Below the pieces are notes generated by a model that was not told the DNA's origin, made no database searches, and saw nothing but the letters and a program-made list of their open reading frames with translations. Position numbers and translations under genes: made by a program. This document shows, piece after piece, positions 1-15,000 of a stretch of 64,000 nucleotides of DNA; position 1 is the first letter of the stretch; each line of letters begins with the position of its first letter. The stretch is taken from the NCBI GenBank assembly GCA_035771175.1, contig CM069599.1:35621562-35685561 (forward strand), read 5' to 3'. The DNA comes from Paratinospora sagittata (Eukaryota > Streptophyta > Magnoliopsida > Ranunculales > Menispermaceae).

Positions 1-3000
1 ATGATGTGCAAGACCCTTTTGATATTATCGATACCAAGAATGCTCCCATTGAGCGGCTGAAACGATGGAGGGTATGTTTTTCAATCAATGCTGATTACAT
101 GGCTTGTTTATTTTTGACAATGTTCTAATTTTGATTATATTTGTCTTGAGGATAGTTTTCTTGCCTGGAGATGTAACATTTCGCCTTAATTGTGTTGTTT
201 GTGGTTTCCTCTGTCGCATTGAGTTTGAAAATTGAAAATGTGAAATTCTTTAATTGATATCACAATTTGTCCGGAGTCATCTGTCTCATAGTTATTTATG
301 CAATCTCTCTATCTATATATCTCTTTTTCTTTCTCTTCTTTGTTATTATTATTAATATTTTCTAAATTTTTTTCTATTGTACTGTGTGCTCGTAATTCTT
401 TGGATGATGGATTCTCGCACATAATATGTATCATCTTCTTTTACTCGTTCAAAGAATTATGACAAGAATATCTTCTCAATCCCACTATCAAGGGTTATGT
501 TCACAGTTATATAACGAGTAGTTTTTGTTTTCTTAATTTATCTCTATTTATGCTATTTTAAGTCTATCCATGCCTCTATAATTATCATTACCATGTCAAG
601 AAATAGCTTGAGAACCAAAAATTAACACTTGCTGTCCTTTTAAATGTTCTTATATATCTATGTTTTAATATAAATGATAATATATTTCAGTGACCTGGTA
701 CTTGGCGGGGACAAATGTTTATCATGTAAAAGATTAGTAAGAAAGTTTAGGGAACCTCAAGAATTGCATCAGATTAACTGAATTGTGAAATTATAAATCC
801 ATCTTATTTAAGGTAGTGTTTGTCATCTCTATTTATCCTCTATTTCTACTTTAAAATAAACCTCTGTTTCCAGTACATGTTTAAGCTTTAATAGAATAAC
901 GGAAATTTCTCGTTTATTTTTGTAGAGGTTATACCTTTACCTCAATTAGAGGTTAAAAAAAATAAAAATATTTACTAAAATATATATTTATTTTTTATTA
1001 TCTTCTACTTGTTTTAGAGGTTGTAAGTAGAGTTAACAAACAACACCTAAGATAATTTAAATAAAGAGGCTTATGGTGTTTTCTACTAGTGAAGGTATGT
1101 AAGGACTTAGATTCTTGCTATTTGACCAATCTCTAAATTGAGGTGATTGATTTAGCCTAATCCTTACTAGTAGATATGAACAAATAGAAATTACATATAT
1201 CTAGTTTATAAAATGAAGCTACCAAGACATTACCATAGCCATGCCGTTCGTAGCCTTTCACTTTCTGATTCTGGTCATGCTCACACAGTTTACTTCTCTC
1301 TCCTATTCAATGCCTTGGTTGATTTATAACGTTTCATAGTTTGACTGTACCAAACAATTGGCATTCAAGTTTTATTCAAGTGATTTAAGTAGATGGTACG
1401 TATATGATAGCTATGTTTTTATCTTTTGGTTTTTATGTGGCTTGCTGCAAATGATGTTGTTTTTATTGTTATTTACAATTTCACTTGTTTGATAAAGCCG
1501 TTAATATTGTAGCGTTGTTATCTTTTTTCTTTAATTTTTTGGTGGTTCATAATGTAGGTCTCATGCCTACTTGGCACTTTTTATTTTTTTGGATTTGTTT
1601 GAAATGATCATTAATTTGTATTATCATTTGTTTTTGGGATCAAAATGGTTTCTATAGCAAGCTGCTCTTGTGCTAAATGCCTCTCGTCGGTTTCGCTACA
1701 CTTTGGACTTGAAAAAGAAACAAGAAAGAGAAGAAATAAGAAGGAAGATTAGAACCCATGCACAAGTCATTCGAGTATGTCACACATAATGTTATATACT
1801 TTTATTTAATGAAGTTTCTCTTGTTTGTATTCTAATCTATGATACTTGTCTTGTACTAGGCTGCTATTCTTTTCAGAGAAGCTGGGGAGCGAGTTAATGG
1901 TACACTTCAAACTCATATTTATTTTTTTCGTTTTTTGGTCTCTTATATTGACAGGGGTGTTATGTTATGCTGCTTAATGGAATCAAGATTGAAAAAAATG
2001 CTCTTATCACTATATGGCTCAATATGCTTTTGAGTCTTGCTTTTGTTTATATCGTTGCATATGCTGCACTTTTTAGTTGGTTGTAGGGACATTTGAAGGT
2101 TCACTCCTAAAACTCTTATTAAGATTTAATTACTTAGTTGTCCTATTAATTTTGTCATAGTTATAGAATCTTTAATTGAAATTGAATCCTTTCCAAGTTA
2201 GGTGAATCGAGCTGCGCTGCGAAGTGGTAAATTGCACGATTTATGTACAATATATGATTGTTTGGAGAAGTGCATTCATAATTCATATTCACAAACATAT
2301 GTGATTTTACTAGTCATTTAGATACTAATTGAAGATCCAAAATGGGCTAATATTATGTATTGATGATTCTTTGCTGATGATTATCTTTCAAAAACTAGTC
2401 AGTTCTGAGATTGCATTCTAATCAATTTTTTTTTTTCAAATAAACGCTGAAAATGAATATTTCATAATTGTCATATGACATTTTTCTTGGCCATGATGTT
2501 AAGATAAATAATTTTTTCTAGAAGATTTGTGCATCATTCTTGTTATAACCTTCTGTTTCTGGTAATCAGTAATGACTTTAACTTCAAAACAACAATCTTG
2601 CTCATATTTTCTAAGGCACATTTATTTTATTGTCTTGATCTATGCCTATTTCATCTCAGTTGTAGGTCCTCTTACTACTCAGACTGTTACTGAAGGGTAT
2701 GGAATTGGACAAGACCAACTCTCTTCGATTACAAGGGACCACGATTTATCTGCTCTAGAACACCATGGAGGGGCAAGTCTACCATTGCTCATTTTGCCTT
2801 TAATGCCTCCCTTTTTTTTTTTTTTCTCCCTTTCTATAGTCACTCACCATTCTTTCACACCAGGTTCACGGGTTGGCGGATTTATTAAAAACAAGTTTAG
2901 AGAAGGGGGTAAATGGAGGCGATGCAGAATTGCTAAGTAGGAGGAACGCGTTTGGGTCAAATACATATCCAAGAAAAAAAGGAAGGAGCTTTTTGGTACA

Positions 3001-6000
3001 TATGGATTATAAGCTTTCAAAATGCCATCTATATGTTTATTCTAACTGAAATTTGAGGCTTGTGGTTTTGAACTCTACTTTGTTCAATCTCTTTATGGCT
3101 TGTAGATGTTCCTTTGGGAAGCATGGCAAGACTTAACCCTTATCATATTGATGGTAGCAGCTGCCGCATCATTGGGATTAGGAATGAAGTCAGAGGTGAG
3201 CCATTTAAAAATGTTACCAGTGATTTGCTGCTGATTAGTACTAGTCACATATGATTGTTTACATTATTGGAATAATTTCTCTTTAGGAGGCATGTGTGAG
3301 GTCAAAAAGGTGGTTTAATGTTGCTTTGGTATTTAGTCTTGTAATAACACTTTCTACCACTCTTGTTCCTAAAAAATTATAGGTTCTACTGCACTTACAG
3401 GGACACAAAGATGTAAATTGTCATGATATGAACAAAAATATTCAAGTACTTATACACAAATGCCAAAGTGGAGGTTGTTAAATTGAGTATATTACCATGG
3501 AAATAGGCAAGGATCACGAACTGTTAACATGACCAATTAATCAAATTAAAAGAAAATAGCATTTAGCTTTTAATACCAAAAAAAAAAAAAATCAACAATC
3601 AAATAAAAGAAAATCTGAAGCTATTATTGCTGTTTCAGCAGTCATTGTGACAACCATGATCCATTTGATCTACTTCACCTAAATTGTGGACCTTGTCAGG
3701 CTGATAGCTATTGAACCCAAACGTTATGATTATCAAGTAAAGCCCCAACTATTTTATATTGTAACACAAAACAAACTTCATTAATAAAAAGATGCAAGTA
3801 CAAGGTGGAGAAGAAGAAGTCCTCCAGATTGTCTGTAAGCACAAAAAGAAATTAAAACAACATAGCTCAATCTTTGAGCATGCCTAACAGTTGGAAGCAT
3901 TTGAATTCTTTTCTCAAGTCAACACAGAAAACACCTTAAACTTGATGAACTACTATATGGATTAAATGTCATTTTATTGATCTTCAACAACCTTTAATAC
4001 ACACATCATACTAAACAAATCATCAAATAATTCCACACTGATGGGCGAGAGGAGCTAATGCATAACATGAAATTTTTTTTTTGATAAGGAATTGGACATG
4101 TTTATATTAATGAAAATTGCATTCAATAAGTAAAAAAGCAATAGTGATTAGCACCAGAGGTGCTAAAAAAGATCAATGACAAAGAATATGATCCCGGCCC
4201 CTTAACCACTTGTTCAAACCCAAGCCCTTCGCGAACTTACAACAAAACACCCAAGAGGATGCTAAGAATAGAGTATAGTCCCAAACACTAGTAGGGCTAG
4301 AGCACCTTCCATCGAAAACTCTGCTATTTCTTTCCTTCCAAACGCTCCATAACACTGAAAAAGTGATAACACACCAATATGGTATAGCAACCTCGGACAG
4401 GTTCCACGAAGATGGGAAGGAGAATAGTTAGGCAATAACAGTAGCCATAGTTGAAGCTTATGATTGTAGATCCCTCCATGTCTCCCAAACCATTCTAATA
4501 AATGAGCAATGCATGAAGAGGTGGTGATTAGACTTCGAGTCGCGATTGCATAAGCTGCACCAATGAGGAGATAAGGCCATGAAAGGAAATCATCTTTGAA
4601 TCATGTCAGCTGTATTAATTTTTCCTAGGTCTATGAGCCAACGAAACCTTTACTTTGATAGGCACTTGAGCTTTCCAAATGATAGAATGGGGAGGAAAGG
4701 TTCCACTACTAGGGAACTCCTAACATGAAATCTTTATTAAGGATATCCTGGTGTGGAAGAACCCAATTCTGCCCTATCGCGAAGGAGTCTAGCCTTTATG
4801 TATAAATGAATGAACAATGAAGAAATCTATGAATTGCTGATTTTCTATCCCTTTTCTGCAAGACGCACCAGCTAGGGGATACATATTAAAAGTCTCCCTC
4901 TTTGTAAGCATTAATATATTGATTCTATTTAGTCGTGAGAGCTAGTAACCAACCAAATATCTTGACTTTTTGTGAATTTTGGTCTCCCGAAGAAATGAAA
5001 AAGAAGGAAAATGGGGCAAGCAAGAGTGGGCAATCAAAATCCAATGGGTAAAATCAAGGACTATTACAGAGTCACTACTTTTGCAGTAGTTTGGACCATA
5101 TAAAAGGAGAAGAATAATCGACTCTTTGAGGATAAGGCTAGATTGTGGGAAGAGATTTGGGAGGACTCCCTTTTATTAGCTTCATTGTGGGTTAGTGCGT
5201 GTAAACTAGCCAAAAGATTCAAATTGGATGATTGGTTAAAAGGTTGGGGTCCAATTTTGGATTGTATTTCTTCATAGAAAAAGGACATCTTGTCCATTGC
5301 AAATTAAAGATGTACATATTACACACTATTAATATAAATTATATTGATTCTTGTCAAAAAAAAGAAAAAGAAAAGAAAAAGAAAGAATGGGCAATCAAAT
5401 GCGAAAAAAATGAATTACATGTGAAGTTCCTAGACTTTTCCCTCACCGAATCCTCCTCATGGCTTCCTACTTGGAATCTTACCCCCTTTATTCTTCCATA
5501 TGAACTCACCAACTCATCAATTTCATTATCATCGAGGTTTCAATGGAATTTAAATCCCAATTCTTAGGGTAAGTGATTTCCTAAAAGCTATCAAATTGAT
5601 GAAGGAATGAGGAAATTGGTTCATTATGAATGGCTAAGATCACATGAAGATAGGAAAAGATTCTTGTAGACGAAGCAATCTTGTTGGCGTCTAATTGGGT
5701 CTGCATCTCAAAATTTTTTGGTGGTTTATCTACTTTGGATTGGTTTAGGAACTGGTCTTTGTGTAGTTAAGACAAGTGTTGTGGCTTTCATGTTATCTCT
5801 ATACTCTGTGTTATGTGTTTTTGGGCTCCCTCCTTTGCTTTGTAGCTTGGTTTCCTTTGTGTCGTTTTTGGTGAGTACTTCTTGTACTCGTTTGTAGGCT
5901 GTAACTCGCATTCATCGATAAATTTTTTTTCTTGTTTCCTCTAAAAAAAAAGGATAGAAAAGGATTCTTTGAATCATATATCCTCGCAGAACTAGATTTG

Positions 6001-9000
6001 GGTCCCCTTGTCGACTTTGAATCCTTTGGAGTGAAAAAAAAATGATAGAATGACAAGATTCATTACCATGAGCTTTTGAAGGAGTCTCTTTTTGTTGATC
6101 TTTTATCCTAGTTATTATTTATGGCAGAGGCGATACCTACCCTAGATAACCTTAACCCATAAAGCACCTTACTCAGGAGGAAACTCCATAGGCACTTTGC
6201 TTCTAGAGCTTTATTCGTTTTGAAGATGTTTCCCACCGCTTGTCCTCAACCCCTTCTCCTCCAATTACAAAGCTTCTGAATGTGAAGTTAGCATCAACAC
6301 TCCCCGTTATGTGCAACTCTATCACACATTGAAGAGGAGACATAAGATCGTATGATTGCTAAATTTAAGAAATGGGAATATTTAAATTCTAACCAAGAGT
6401 CTTGAACTTTAGACCTCCACAAATTAAGATTTGATACTATTTTAGATAAACACTAAATCTGTAGCTGGAAGATAGGGACCAAAAATGAATATTTAGCTCA
6501 TAACAAGTGAGAATTGACCTCTTCATTAGAATTAGATACAACTGCATCATAGCTTCTTTATGTAAACTTTGGGTGCTCATTCAAAAGTTCTTCCTCTTCT
6601 TGTATTGAACTATTGATTGTGACCTTCTAAACCATAATTTGCCTAAAATGTATTACATTATAGGAATGTTTTGCATAGCCTCGTGCATATATTGAGGTGA
6701 AAATTACACTTAATAAATGCACATAGGATGCTGAGGTGCGTTGCTAGGTTACACCGCCTGCCTACTTGTCCAATGGGTGCCATGTGAAAGAGAAATGTTT
6801 GGTGCTTGCTACTATTATTTGCAATTTAATCATATCGTCCAGTTGTGTGCATTCTACTAACTCTTCTTTGTGCTCGACTTCACTATCTCACATTCTCAAT
6901 GAACTGTTTTAGCTTTATGCATAATCCTCTCTAGTCCATTCCTGAGGTTTTCTTTTTTGACTTCCTATGTAGGGTCCTAAAGAAGGTTGGTATGATGGTG
7001 GAAGCATTGCTGTTGCTGTCATTATTGTAATAGTTGTTACAGGTAGGCACTTCTTGGGTCAATTTGCTACAATCTATCTAGGAACTATACAATTCAACTA
7101 TAATGGTTCTGTTAAAAAATGTACACTTGCAAACTTATTATTTGGTCTGGTAGTCATCCACCTCTCTCTCTCTCTCTCTCTGTTTTTATAATTCATTTTT
7201 TTTATACTCAAATTTTAGTTGAGGTGTTGTTAATTTCCTTTTCATTTTCTTTATCATTGTTCCGTGATTAAGTTTGTTGTTCTATTAATCATAGAAGTGC
7301 AATAGACCAATATGAATAGCAAACTAAAAAAGATAAAAATGGATGACCTGTGAAAATGTTTTGGCTATTTAACTGAAGGTAAACCTAAGAGTGGGCAGCG
7401 TGTAATCTTTTGCTGGTTGCTGTTTTGGGTTATTATGCATCATATGTGACTGAGGCCTTTTGAAAAATATAAATGTCCATGGAAAAGGATATGACTTGAA
7501 CTTCTTGTTTGTAATGCTTGAATTATGAACAATGTTTTAAATATTCATTTTTGGTCACTAAATCAATTTAATTCTAGTTGGCTTGGATCCTTTTTTGTAT
7601 TGAAGCTAATGTCTCTCTTCGTGTTGAAGACGTTAACTGAATGAACATTCTGTTTTTCACTTGTTTCATTTTAGTTTAGTTATCAGATGGTCTATCCGTT
7701 TTCTGCTAAACGTTGTCTAATATATTGTTTAGTTTGTTCATAGATGAACTAGTTTGCTGCTTTCTGCTGTCTGGCACATGTTCCTAATCTTGTTGATCTG
7801 TTAAAAGAGAAAAAAAGGCGAAAATACGAAAGAAGAATCTCATTTACCTTCTGATTCTCTGTGTGGTTTATTTCTTGCCTAATGTACAAAATAAAGTTCT
7901 TATTTATGGATATTCTGTGGTTTGACAAACTAACAGTAAATATATCTCTTTGTCTTGCCCTTTTTATGCTTGGGTTGCCTTTTCAGCTGTAAGTGATTAC
8001 CGACAATCCCTTCAGTTCCAAAATTTGAATGAGGAGAAGCAGAACATCAAATTAGAGGTGTGTTCTAGCATTCCATTTTAATATTCTGGTGATTCGTTCT
8101 GTCTGCCTTATTTTTTGAAATAACAAAATCTGAATATCTAAGCGACAATTTAGGTGATCAGAGATGGTAAAAGAGTTGAGATATCAATATTTGAACTTGT
8201 TGTGGGTGATATCGTAACTCTAAAAATTGGTGATCAGGTAAGTGCATAGTAATTAGTGCATTATAATAATATTAATTTTGTAGGCAACGGTTTTCTTTGC
8301 GTCGATTTGATTCACCAGATTGGACCTTTCTCTAGGTCCCTGCGGATGGTATATTGATTGTTGGCCACTCTCTTTCAATTGACGAATCAAGCATGACTGG
8401 AGAGTCCAAGATTGTAAGCTTCTGTCAATTTCTTCTTGTATCAATATTATTATTATTATTATTTTTTAACGACATGAGTGTTTCCAAGAATGATATTCAT
8501 CTTTATCACTGTGTCTTCTCTCAGTTATTTGGGTTTTCTATATATAAATGCAAAATTCCTCTCGGTAGTATAAGAGCTTATTCTTGACCATACCTTTTAT
8601 AGTTTTCAGAAGTTGTGATCAACTTCCTCTAGTCATATCCCACTTATGTTGTTCTTTGTTATATATTTTTAATTAATTAATTTGTTTATTTTTGGTAGAT
8701 TCACAAGGATCGCAGGAACCCTTTTTTGATGTCTGGATGCAAAGTGGCTGATGGTTATGGTACTATGTTGGTAAAAAATTGAACTTCTATGTATTTTGCA
8801 TAATATATACTGAATCTTGTGATCTTTTTCCTTTTTGGGATGAATAATTAAACTCAGTGTAGTTTTTGAAAATTTGGCAAATTAAACAACATTACTTAAA
8901 TGATTTACAATGATGAAAAGACTGTTGAATCATCCTTATGTCACAGATTCCTAGTACATCATTATTGTAATTTATAAGTTGGAAATAAATCTTTCTGTGC

Positions 9001-12000
9001 ATTGAGCTTTATTTGTAGATAGCCAGTTAGGCAGGTGGATAAAAATGAAGGTTGTGTTTGGATAGCTGACAGTTAGTGTAAAGCTTTTTTAGATGCGTTA
9101 TGAATATGAATCATCATCAAACTACTTGTGAGGCTAGAAAGCTAGGACATAACCATTAAGCGATGGGGATGATAAATTTGTAAGGGTTATACCATTGTGG
9201 ACAAGTGCGAGTAAAGAATTTAGTCTAGGATAGCCATTCTATGCTGCAAGTCTACCCGGATTATATTCTCCACAGTCCACACTACCTTTTTTTATAATTT
9301 CTTTATTTTATTTTCTAGTGATTTTTTCTTTTTGCTTTTGTCTTAAAACCTTTGAATTGTTGAGCAGTTCTCTAAAGTTTTACATGGTGTTTACCCCATC
9401 ATATTTCAATGAGAAAAATGCATTGTCAAATACCCTATTTGTACTCAACTCATTGAGACAAAGAATAAGGGTTCAATACTGATCTTTAATGTAAACCTAG
9501 TCTAATTGCAAGCTTGCCTGCTTTTGACATTGTCAAACTGGGGTTTTGTATATTATACGTACATGTAGTTGAGTGAAATTATCTATCTATCAATCTCTCT
9601 ATCTAGAGCCCTCCCCCCACAAAAAAAGAAAAAAGAAATAGAAAAATTCCTAATCAATGAAGGGGACGTAACGATCTTTCTTTTTCTTTCCAGATTTTTG
9701 TATTAGTGTTATGTTTGACAATTGCTTAAATCATCTATCTCATTCGCATATTAGTGCTTTCTGATTTTGTGATTTGTTCCTTATCTTAGATAGTGTTCAA
9801 CTATTCTCTCTCAATGTTTCATGACGTTGGTCACATGCATGCTAAATATGCTTTAAACATTAGTATACTCCCCTCAACAGAGCATCAAGAATAATCGGCA
9901 TATTATTATTGTTCAAATATCTTTCATACTTGTTCTATTATTTGTCAAAAGCATGCTAAATATGCTTTTTCAATTGTTGTTGCTGAGTTGCTATTGTTTT
10001 TGATAAACATGGATATATCCTTCCTCTCACTAAAACAAAGGTACCCCATGTGGTTTCCTGTTGGAAACATCATCTTTGTGTTTCCTCTCTTCTTCTGTGT
10101 TGTTCTTGTTGTTTCTTTGCTTCTCATTCTGTTCATCTTAATTCTGCATTCAGGTAACTGGCGTTGGTATTAATACTGAATGGGGATTACTAATGGCCAG
10201 TATTACAGAAGATACTGGTGAAGAGACTCCCTTGCAGGTTTGACATTCATGAGAAACTGCTTTATATGTATGCATAAAAACATTGCCTGATACAAGGTTT
10301 CTGTTTGTGCATGATCTATTAGGTTCGCTTGAATGGTGTTGCCACTTTTATTGGCATAGTTGGACTTGTAGTAGCTGTAGCTGTGCTGGTTGTACTTTTA
10401 ATTAGGTAACTTGGTGCTCAAAAGCTCTATATTTGTTTAGTGGTTCCTATGTTATTGCATCGTAGATTTTCTTAATGCTGTTTTGCTACTGAATTTGTCC
10501 AGATTCTTTACTGGCAACTCAAGAGATCCAAGTGGACGTATTGTATTTAAAAAGGGAAAGACAAGTGTTGGTGATGCAATAGATGGAGCTGTTCAAATTT
10601 TCACCGTTGCGGTTAGTATAAATGACTTTTGCTTCTGTTATACTGGCCTATATTTTTGTTACTTATATCAGCAGTATATTATGGTATGACTGGCATGTGC
10701 TATACTATTTAGGTTACTATTGTGGTGGTTGCTGTTCCTGAAGGGCTTCCTTTGGCAGTTACATTGACGTATGTATCTTGTCATCTTTTTGTTTCTTTTG
10801 ATGTTAATGGTGGTATTCTGCTACTCTATTATTTCTTAATGTAACTTTTCTCTTGTTACAATCTTATACAGCCTTGCCTACTCAATGCGAAAGATGATGG
10901 CTGACAAGGCTTTGGCACGTATCTTATCAAATCTTTTTGCTGCATTAGTTTTATCTTGGAATAATTTTAGCAGTTTAACATGGTAGGTCTACAGGTGCGT
11001 AGGCTTTCTGCCTGTGAAACTATGGGATCTGCCACAACAATTTGCAGTGATAAGACAGGGACACTGACCTTAAATCAGGTGAGCTGTCTTCTGGTGCTGC
11101 ATTACATTTGAACAGAACTTTCTGTTGACTGTTGGTTTGTTTTCATCTTTCTTTATTATTATTATCTTTTTTCTTTCTCTGTGTGTGTGGCTGTTGGGGG
11201 GGGGGGGTGTTTGTCATGTTTAAAGCAGATGCTTAGAAAATAAACTGAAGTAGAAATATAGGAGGAAGTTGAGAGGCATTTTCTATTTTGATTCTTGTTC
11301 CAATTTAAGATAAATGGAAGGCTTTGCGTATGGCGCTTTTGTCATCCTTTCCCAATGAACCCTACCAATCATTTGCTACCCTAATTCCTATTGGCTGCGT
11401 GTGAAAGGAAAACTTTTAAGAAATTCAAAGTGGGAGAAAATTTTCTTTTTGGATCAATTTAAATTCATAATCAAGGTCTATATGTGCTCCTTTGCTGGAT
11501 CATTGAAGGGTTTAATTGGTCAGATGTACCCTACCATTTGCAGATGACTGTTGTTGCGGCATATGTTGGTGGAGAAAAGATAGATCCACCAGATGACACC
11601 AACTCATTTTCCCCTACTATATGCTCTCTGCTTGTTGAAGGCATTGCCCAGAATACCACTGGCAGTGTTTTCACCTCTGATGTAAGTTAAAATAGTTTTA
11701 TCTCCGATTCTCTTGTCTCATGCATTTATTTTACAAGCATTCTCGTTTATTGTTGTTGTTGTTACTATTGTTATTATTATTCCTAGTATCCATGCACGTG
11801 GGCATTTTGATGTATTGCTAAAATTGATAGTAAAAGAACTAACTTAGAAAGAAAAACACCATTAATGAACAATTATTAATAAAAATAATATATGTTTTGG
11901 TTGAAATTTGTTCGGTTAGAAAAGGGCAGGAGATGGGGCATGTGTTATGATAGTTGGATGTGAGTGTCAATTACAAATCTAAATGAAAAGATGGGAAGAA

Positions 12001-15000
12001 GAAATGTGAACTTGAACGAAAAGGATATGATGGTAATAAGAAATGTGGTTAGAAAATGAAATGGCAAGTGAAGCATTCTCTTGATTATATTATTGATTTT
12101 AGGTCTTGATACCATGAAATTCTGATTGTGGAAATGGCAATCATGGTTTGTGTCATCGTTTACCCAACCTTAATGATAGATTTTGGACATGGATATTATT
12201 ATATTTGATTTTAGTTTCAGCTTCATGCTCTAATTTGCAAGGTCAAGTTTGTGTTTGTCATGACTCATGATTATTTATTTATGGCCATGAGCATCTAGTG
12301 TGATAAATCTTGCGAATGAGGTGTCATCTACCTTGCATTTTGTTTTTTTCTCTTCTAGGTCATGAGTTCAAATTACGAGTTTTCATGGGTTGCATTGGTT
12401 TGGTTTTTGGTCGAATACTAGTGCAAACCAATCCAATAGGGTTGGGAAAACTTCAAGTCTAACTTATGGCAATACCCAAATCCAACCCAACCCAATGACT
12501 TTGGTTGGTTTGCTTTAATTCGTGGATTTAGTCAAATGTGAGTGTAGTGATGATTTAATGTCATGTTTTCCTTCATGCCATTTTCATTGTAAGATTTTAG
12601 GAATTTTAATTGTGGTAAGTGACCCTAGAGAAAATGGTGAATGAAATAAGTAATATTCTTAATCAATTTGAGTTGGTTTGGTTTGCATTTTTCGGTTATT
12701 TTCTTTTGTAAATCATGACCATCAGAATAATTGAGCTACAAATCCCTACATCAAACTCTATTCCAATGACGGGTAGCTCACCTGGTCAGGCATCTACCCT
12801 CCCTCATGTGAGGTGGGGAGTTCAAATATCCTCAACATCATAGGAGGCAGGAGTTGTTGTGGTTTGACTGGACCTTGCGCATTTATTAATAGTTTGAATT
12901 GCCTTTTGTCTTTGATCCATTATTCTTGAATGACTTGTATGTATGTGATCTAATGTAACAAACATTATAAATTGACCAAAAAAAGCACTCCAAATCCAAT
13001 TCAAGACCCATGATTTGGATCAGGTTACTTGGGTTACTTGAGTTGGTTGGTTGGATGAACACCCTTAGTTTGAGTTTGAAAACAACCAATCTGCAAAGTA
13101 GGTTTAAGGCTACTATGTAAGGTAATATTGAGAAGGGGCATTTTATGGCATTTACCTTATTATGTAGCGGAAGCATGTTTGAGTCAATAGATTCAAGAGA
13201 ATTTGTTGTGAATGTTCATGATTTTCAGCAGTCGACACATGTAGATTAGATTTTGAAATAGAATCATCTATGTTATGGAATTTTGAGGAAGAACTGAGAA
13301 TGATGTAGTAAGGTTGTGGAGGCTTGAAGATGGATTAAGAAGATGTTGAGAAGGGGAGGCAGCAAGATGGGAGGGTTGGCGAGAGAGGTTGGACGGTTGA
13401 ACATGGCTGAAATGTGTTTGATCGCCTTTGAATGGTCCGGCTAAGTCTCCCCCTTCCTTCTTCTTCCCATAGTGCTTGTCATTGTTGGGGATAAACACCT
13501 CTTGCTACTTTATATGCAAACGATATCCAAATTCCTTGAACTTTTGATCAAATTGCTCACGGGTGACATAAGTTGATTGATTTGCAACCAAGATGATCTC
13601 AATTGAGGCTTTGATGCCATTTGACATGGTGGAAGCGTGTTTGAATCAATGGATTCAGGAGAAGAATAAGAGATAAAGAACTAATTGATAAAATTGATTG
13701 ATTGAATTGATAATTGGATGGTTAAACTCGAATGTAGAGCTTCTTATATAAATAACTCCATTGAAATAACTTAGAAGCTTTCTAAAACACCTAAAAACAA
13801 GTTTCTTAAGCTTTATATAACACAATAACAACTTTTTAAAGCTATTACAACTCTATTTAGATACTTTCTAATCACATTAAATAATAAAAACAAATTTAGA
13901 AATCCCTAAAACTACCATTAAATTATAATTCTACCAAAATCGAAATTTCTCTAAAAAGGGAAACTTGACAAAAAATGAAAACTAAACTAAAAATTAAATT
14001 TTTGGGAAATTTCTTAAAGATTATTCTATACCCTACGTCACCTAATCAACTAGTTTTTGTTGATTTTTTCTTGTTTCTTTCTTTTTTTACTCCTTTAAAG
14101 TTTAAACAATGAATAGGGAAATGATTATAGTTTCGACAAAAAATTGTTCAATCTTTTTTCTTTTTCTTTTTATGGTAAATTCACATTTGTTTCACATATA
14201 TTTTTCATGAGAATATATGGTTTATTGAAAAACTATAACAACTTTAATTTCAATGGTTCTCTCTCGTTTTCTTGGGTAAGGCTCGTAGGTGGTTATGTTA
14301 TTCTCTTCCGGCCCAAGTCAACCAACTATTTTTCTTCTCTATTGTGTTGAAGACCTTCTACTAGCCCACTGTCACTTCCACTTCTTTTTTTGTCTTCCAA
14401 TTTAAAAGAGGCATGATTTGTCTTTATTTTGCCTCCATGTTCCTGCTCTATGTCTCCTCATCAACAAGAAGAAGAAAGTTTTTTGCTTGGTTGTTACAAA
14501 GATGTGGGTAAAAAATATTAGGAGGATGAATGATGAGTACTAAGTTGAGGAGAAAGTTTTTTGCTTGTTCTCGCTTATTTGTTTACCACGAAGCCACAGG
14601 CTGAAGGAATAATGTGGTGCTGTATACAACTGCTTCCTGCTCCGAATCATCATCACCATGTGCATGACTGCAACCTAGGTCATCAGCTGCTGAAGATATA
14701 TAATTTGTAACATTTGGAGTACGGGGGATACTGATGTTCTGTTTGGATTGTTAGTTGCATGATATTCTTGAAGAATATTTTCAATGTTCCTTTTTTATCT
14801 ATAAGACTATGACAGTATTCTTTTCACTGATACAAACAAAACCAAGATATTTAGGAATTTCCTTTGATGACTTATCTTCAACTGATTTCCCTTTTAGATA
14901 TTGTTTCATGCTTCTGATTGATGATCCAACCAGCAATCTGTTGGATATATGTTATACTGTATTTTCATACTCTCCATTGCTTTAAGCATGTGAATGCTTT

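Noticed and set aside
2572..2940. 122-codon frame covering ATPase exons 4 and 5
   Set aside because: It reads through an intron of the ATPase gene; the spliced frame explains the coding signal.
5811..6056. 81-codon minus-strand frame in ATPase intron 6
   Set aside because: It runs across the LINE 3' end and its oligo(A) tail on the wrong strand.
12765..12860. tRNA gene candidate because of A-box and B-box-like motifs
   Set aside because: No cloverleaf can be drawn; the following tail and the second copy at 28,565 fit a SINE.
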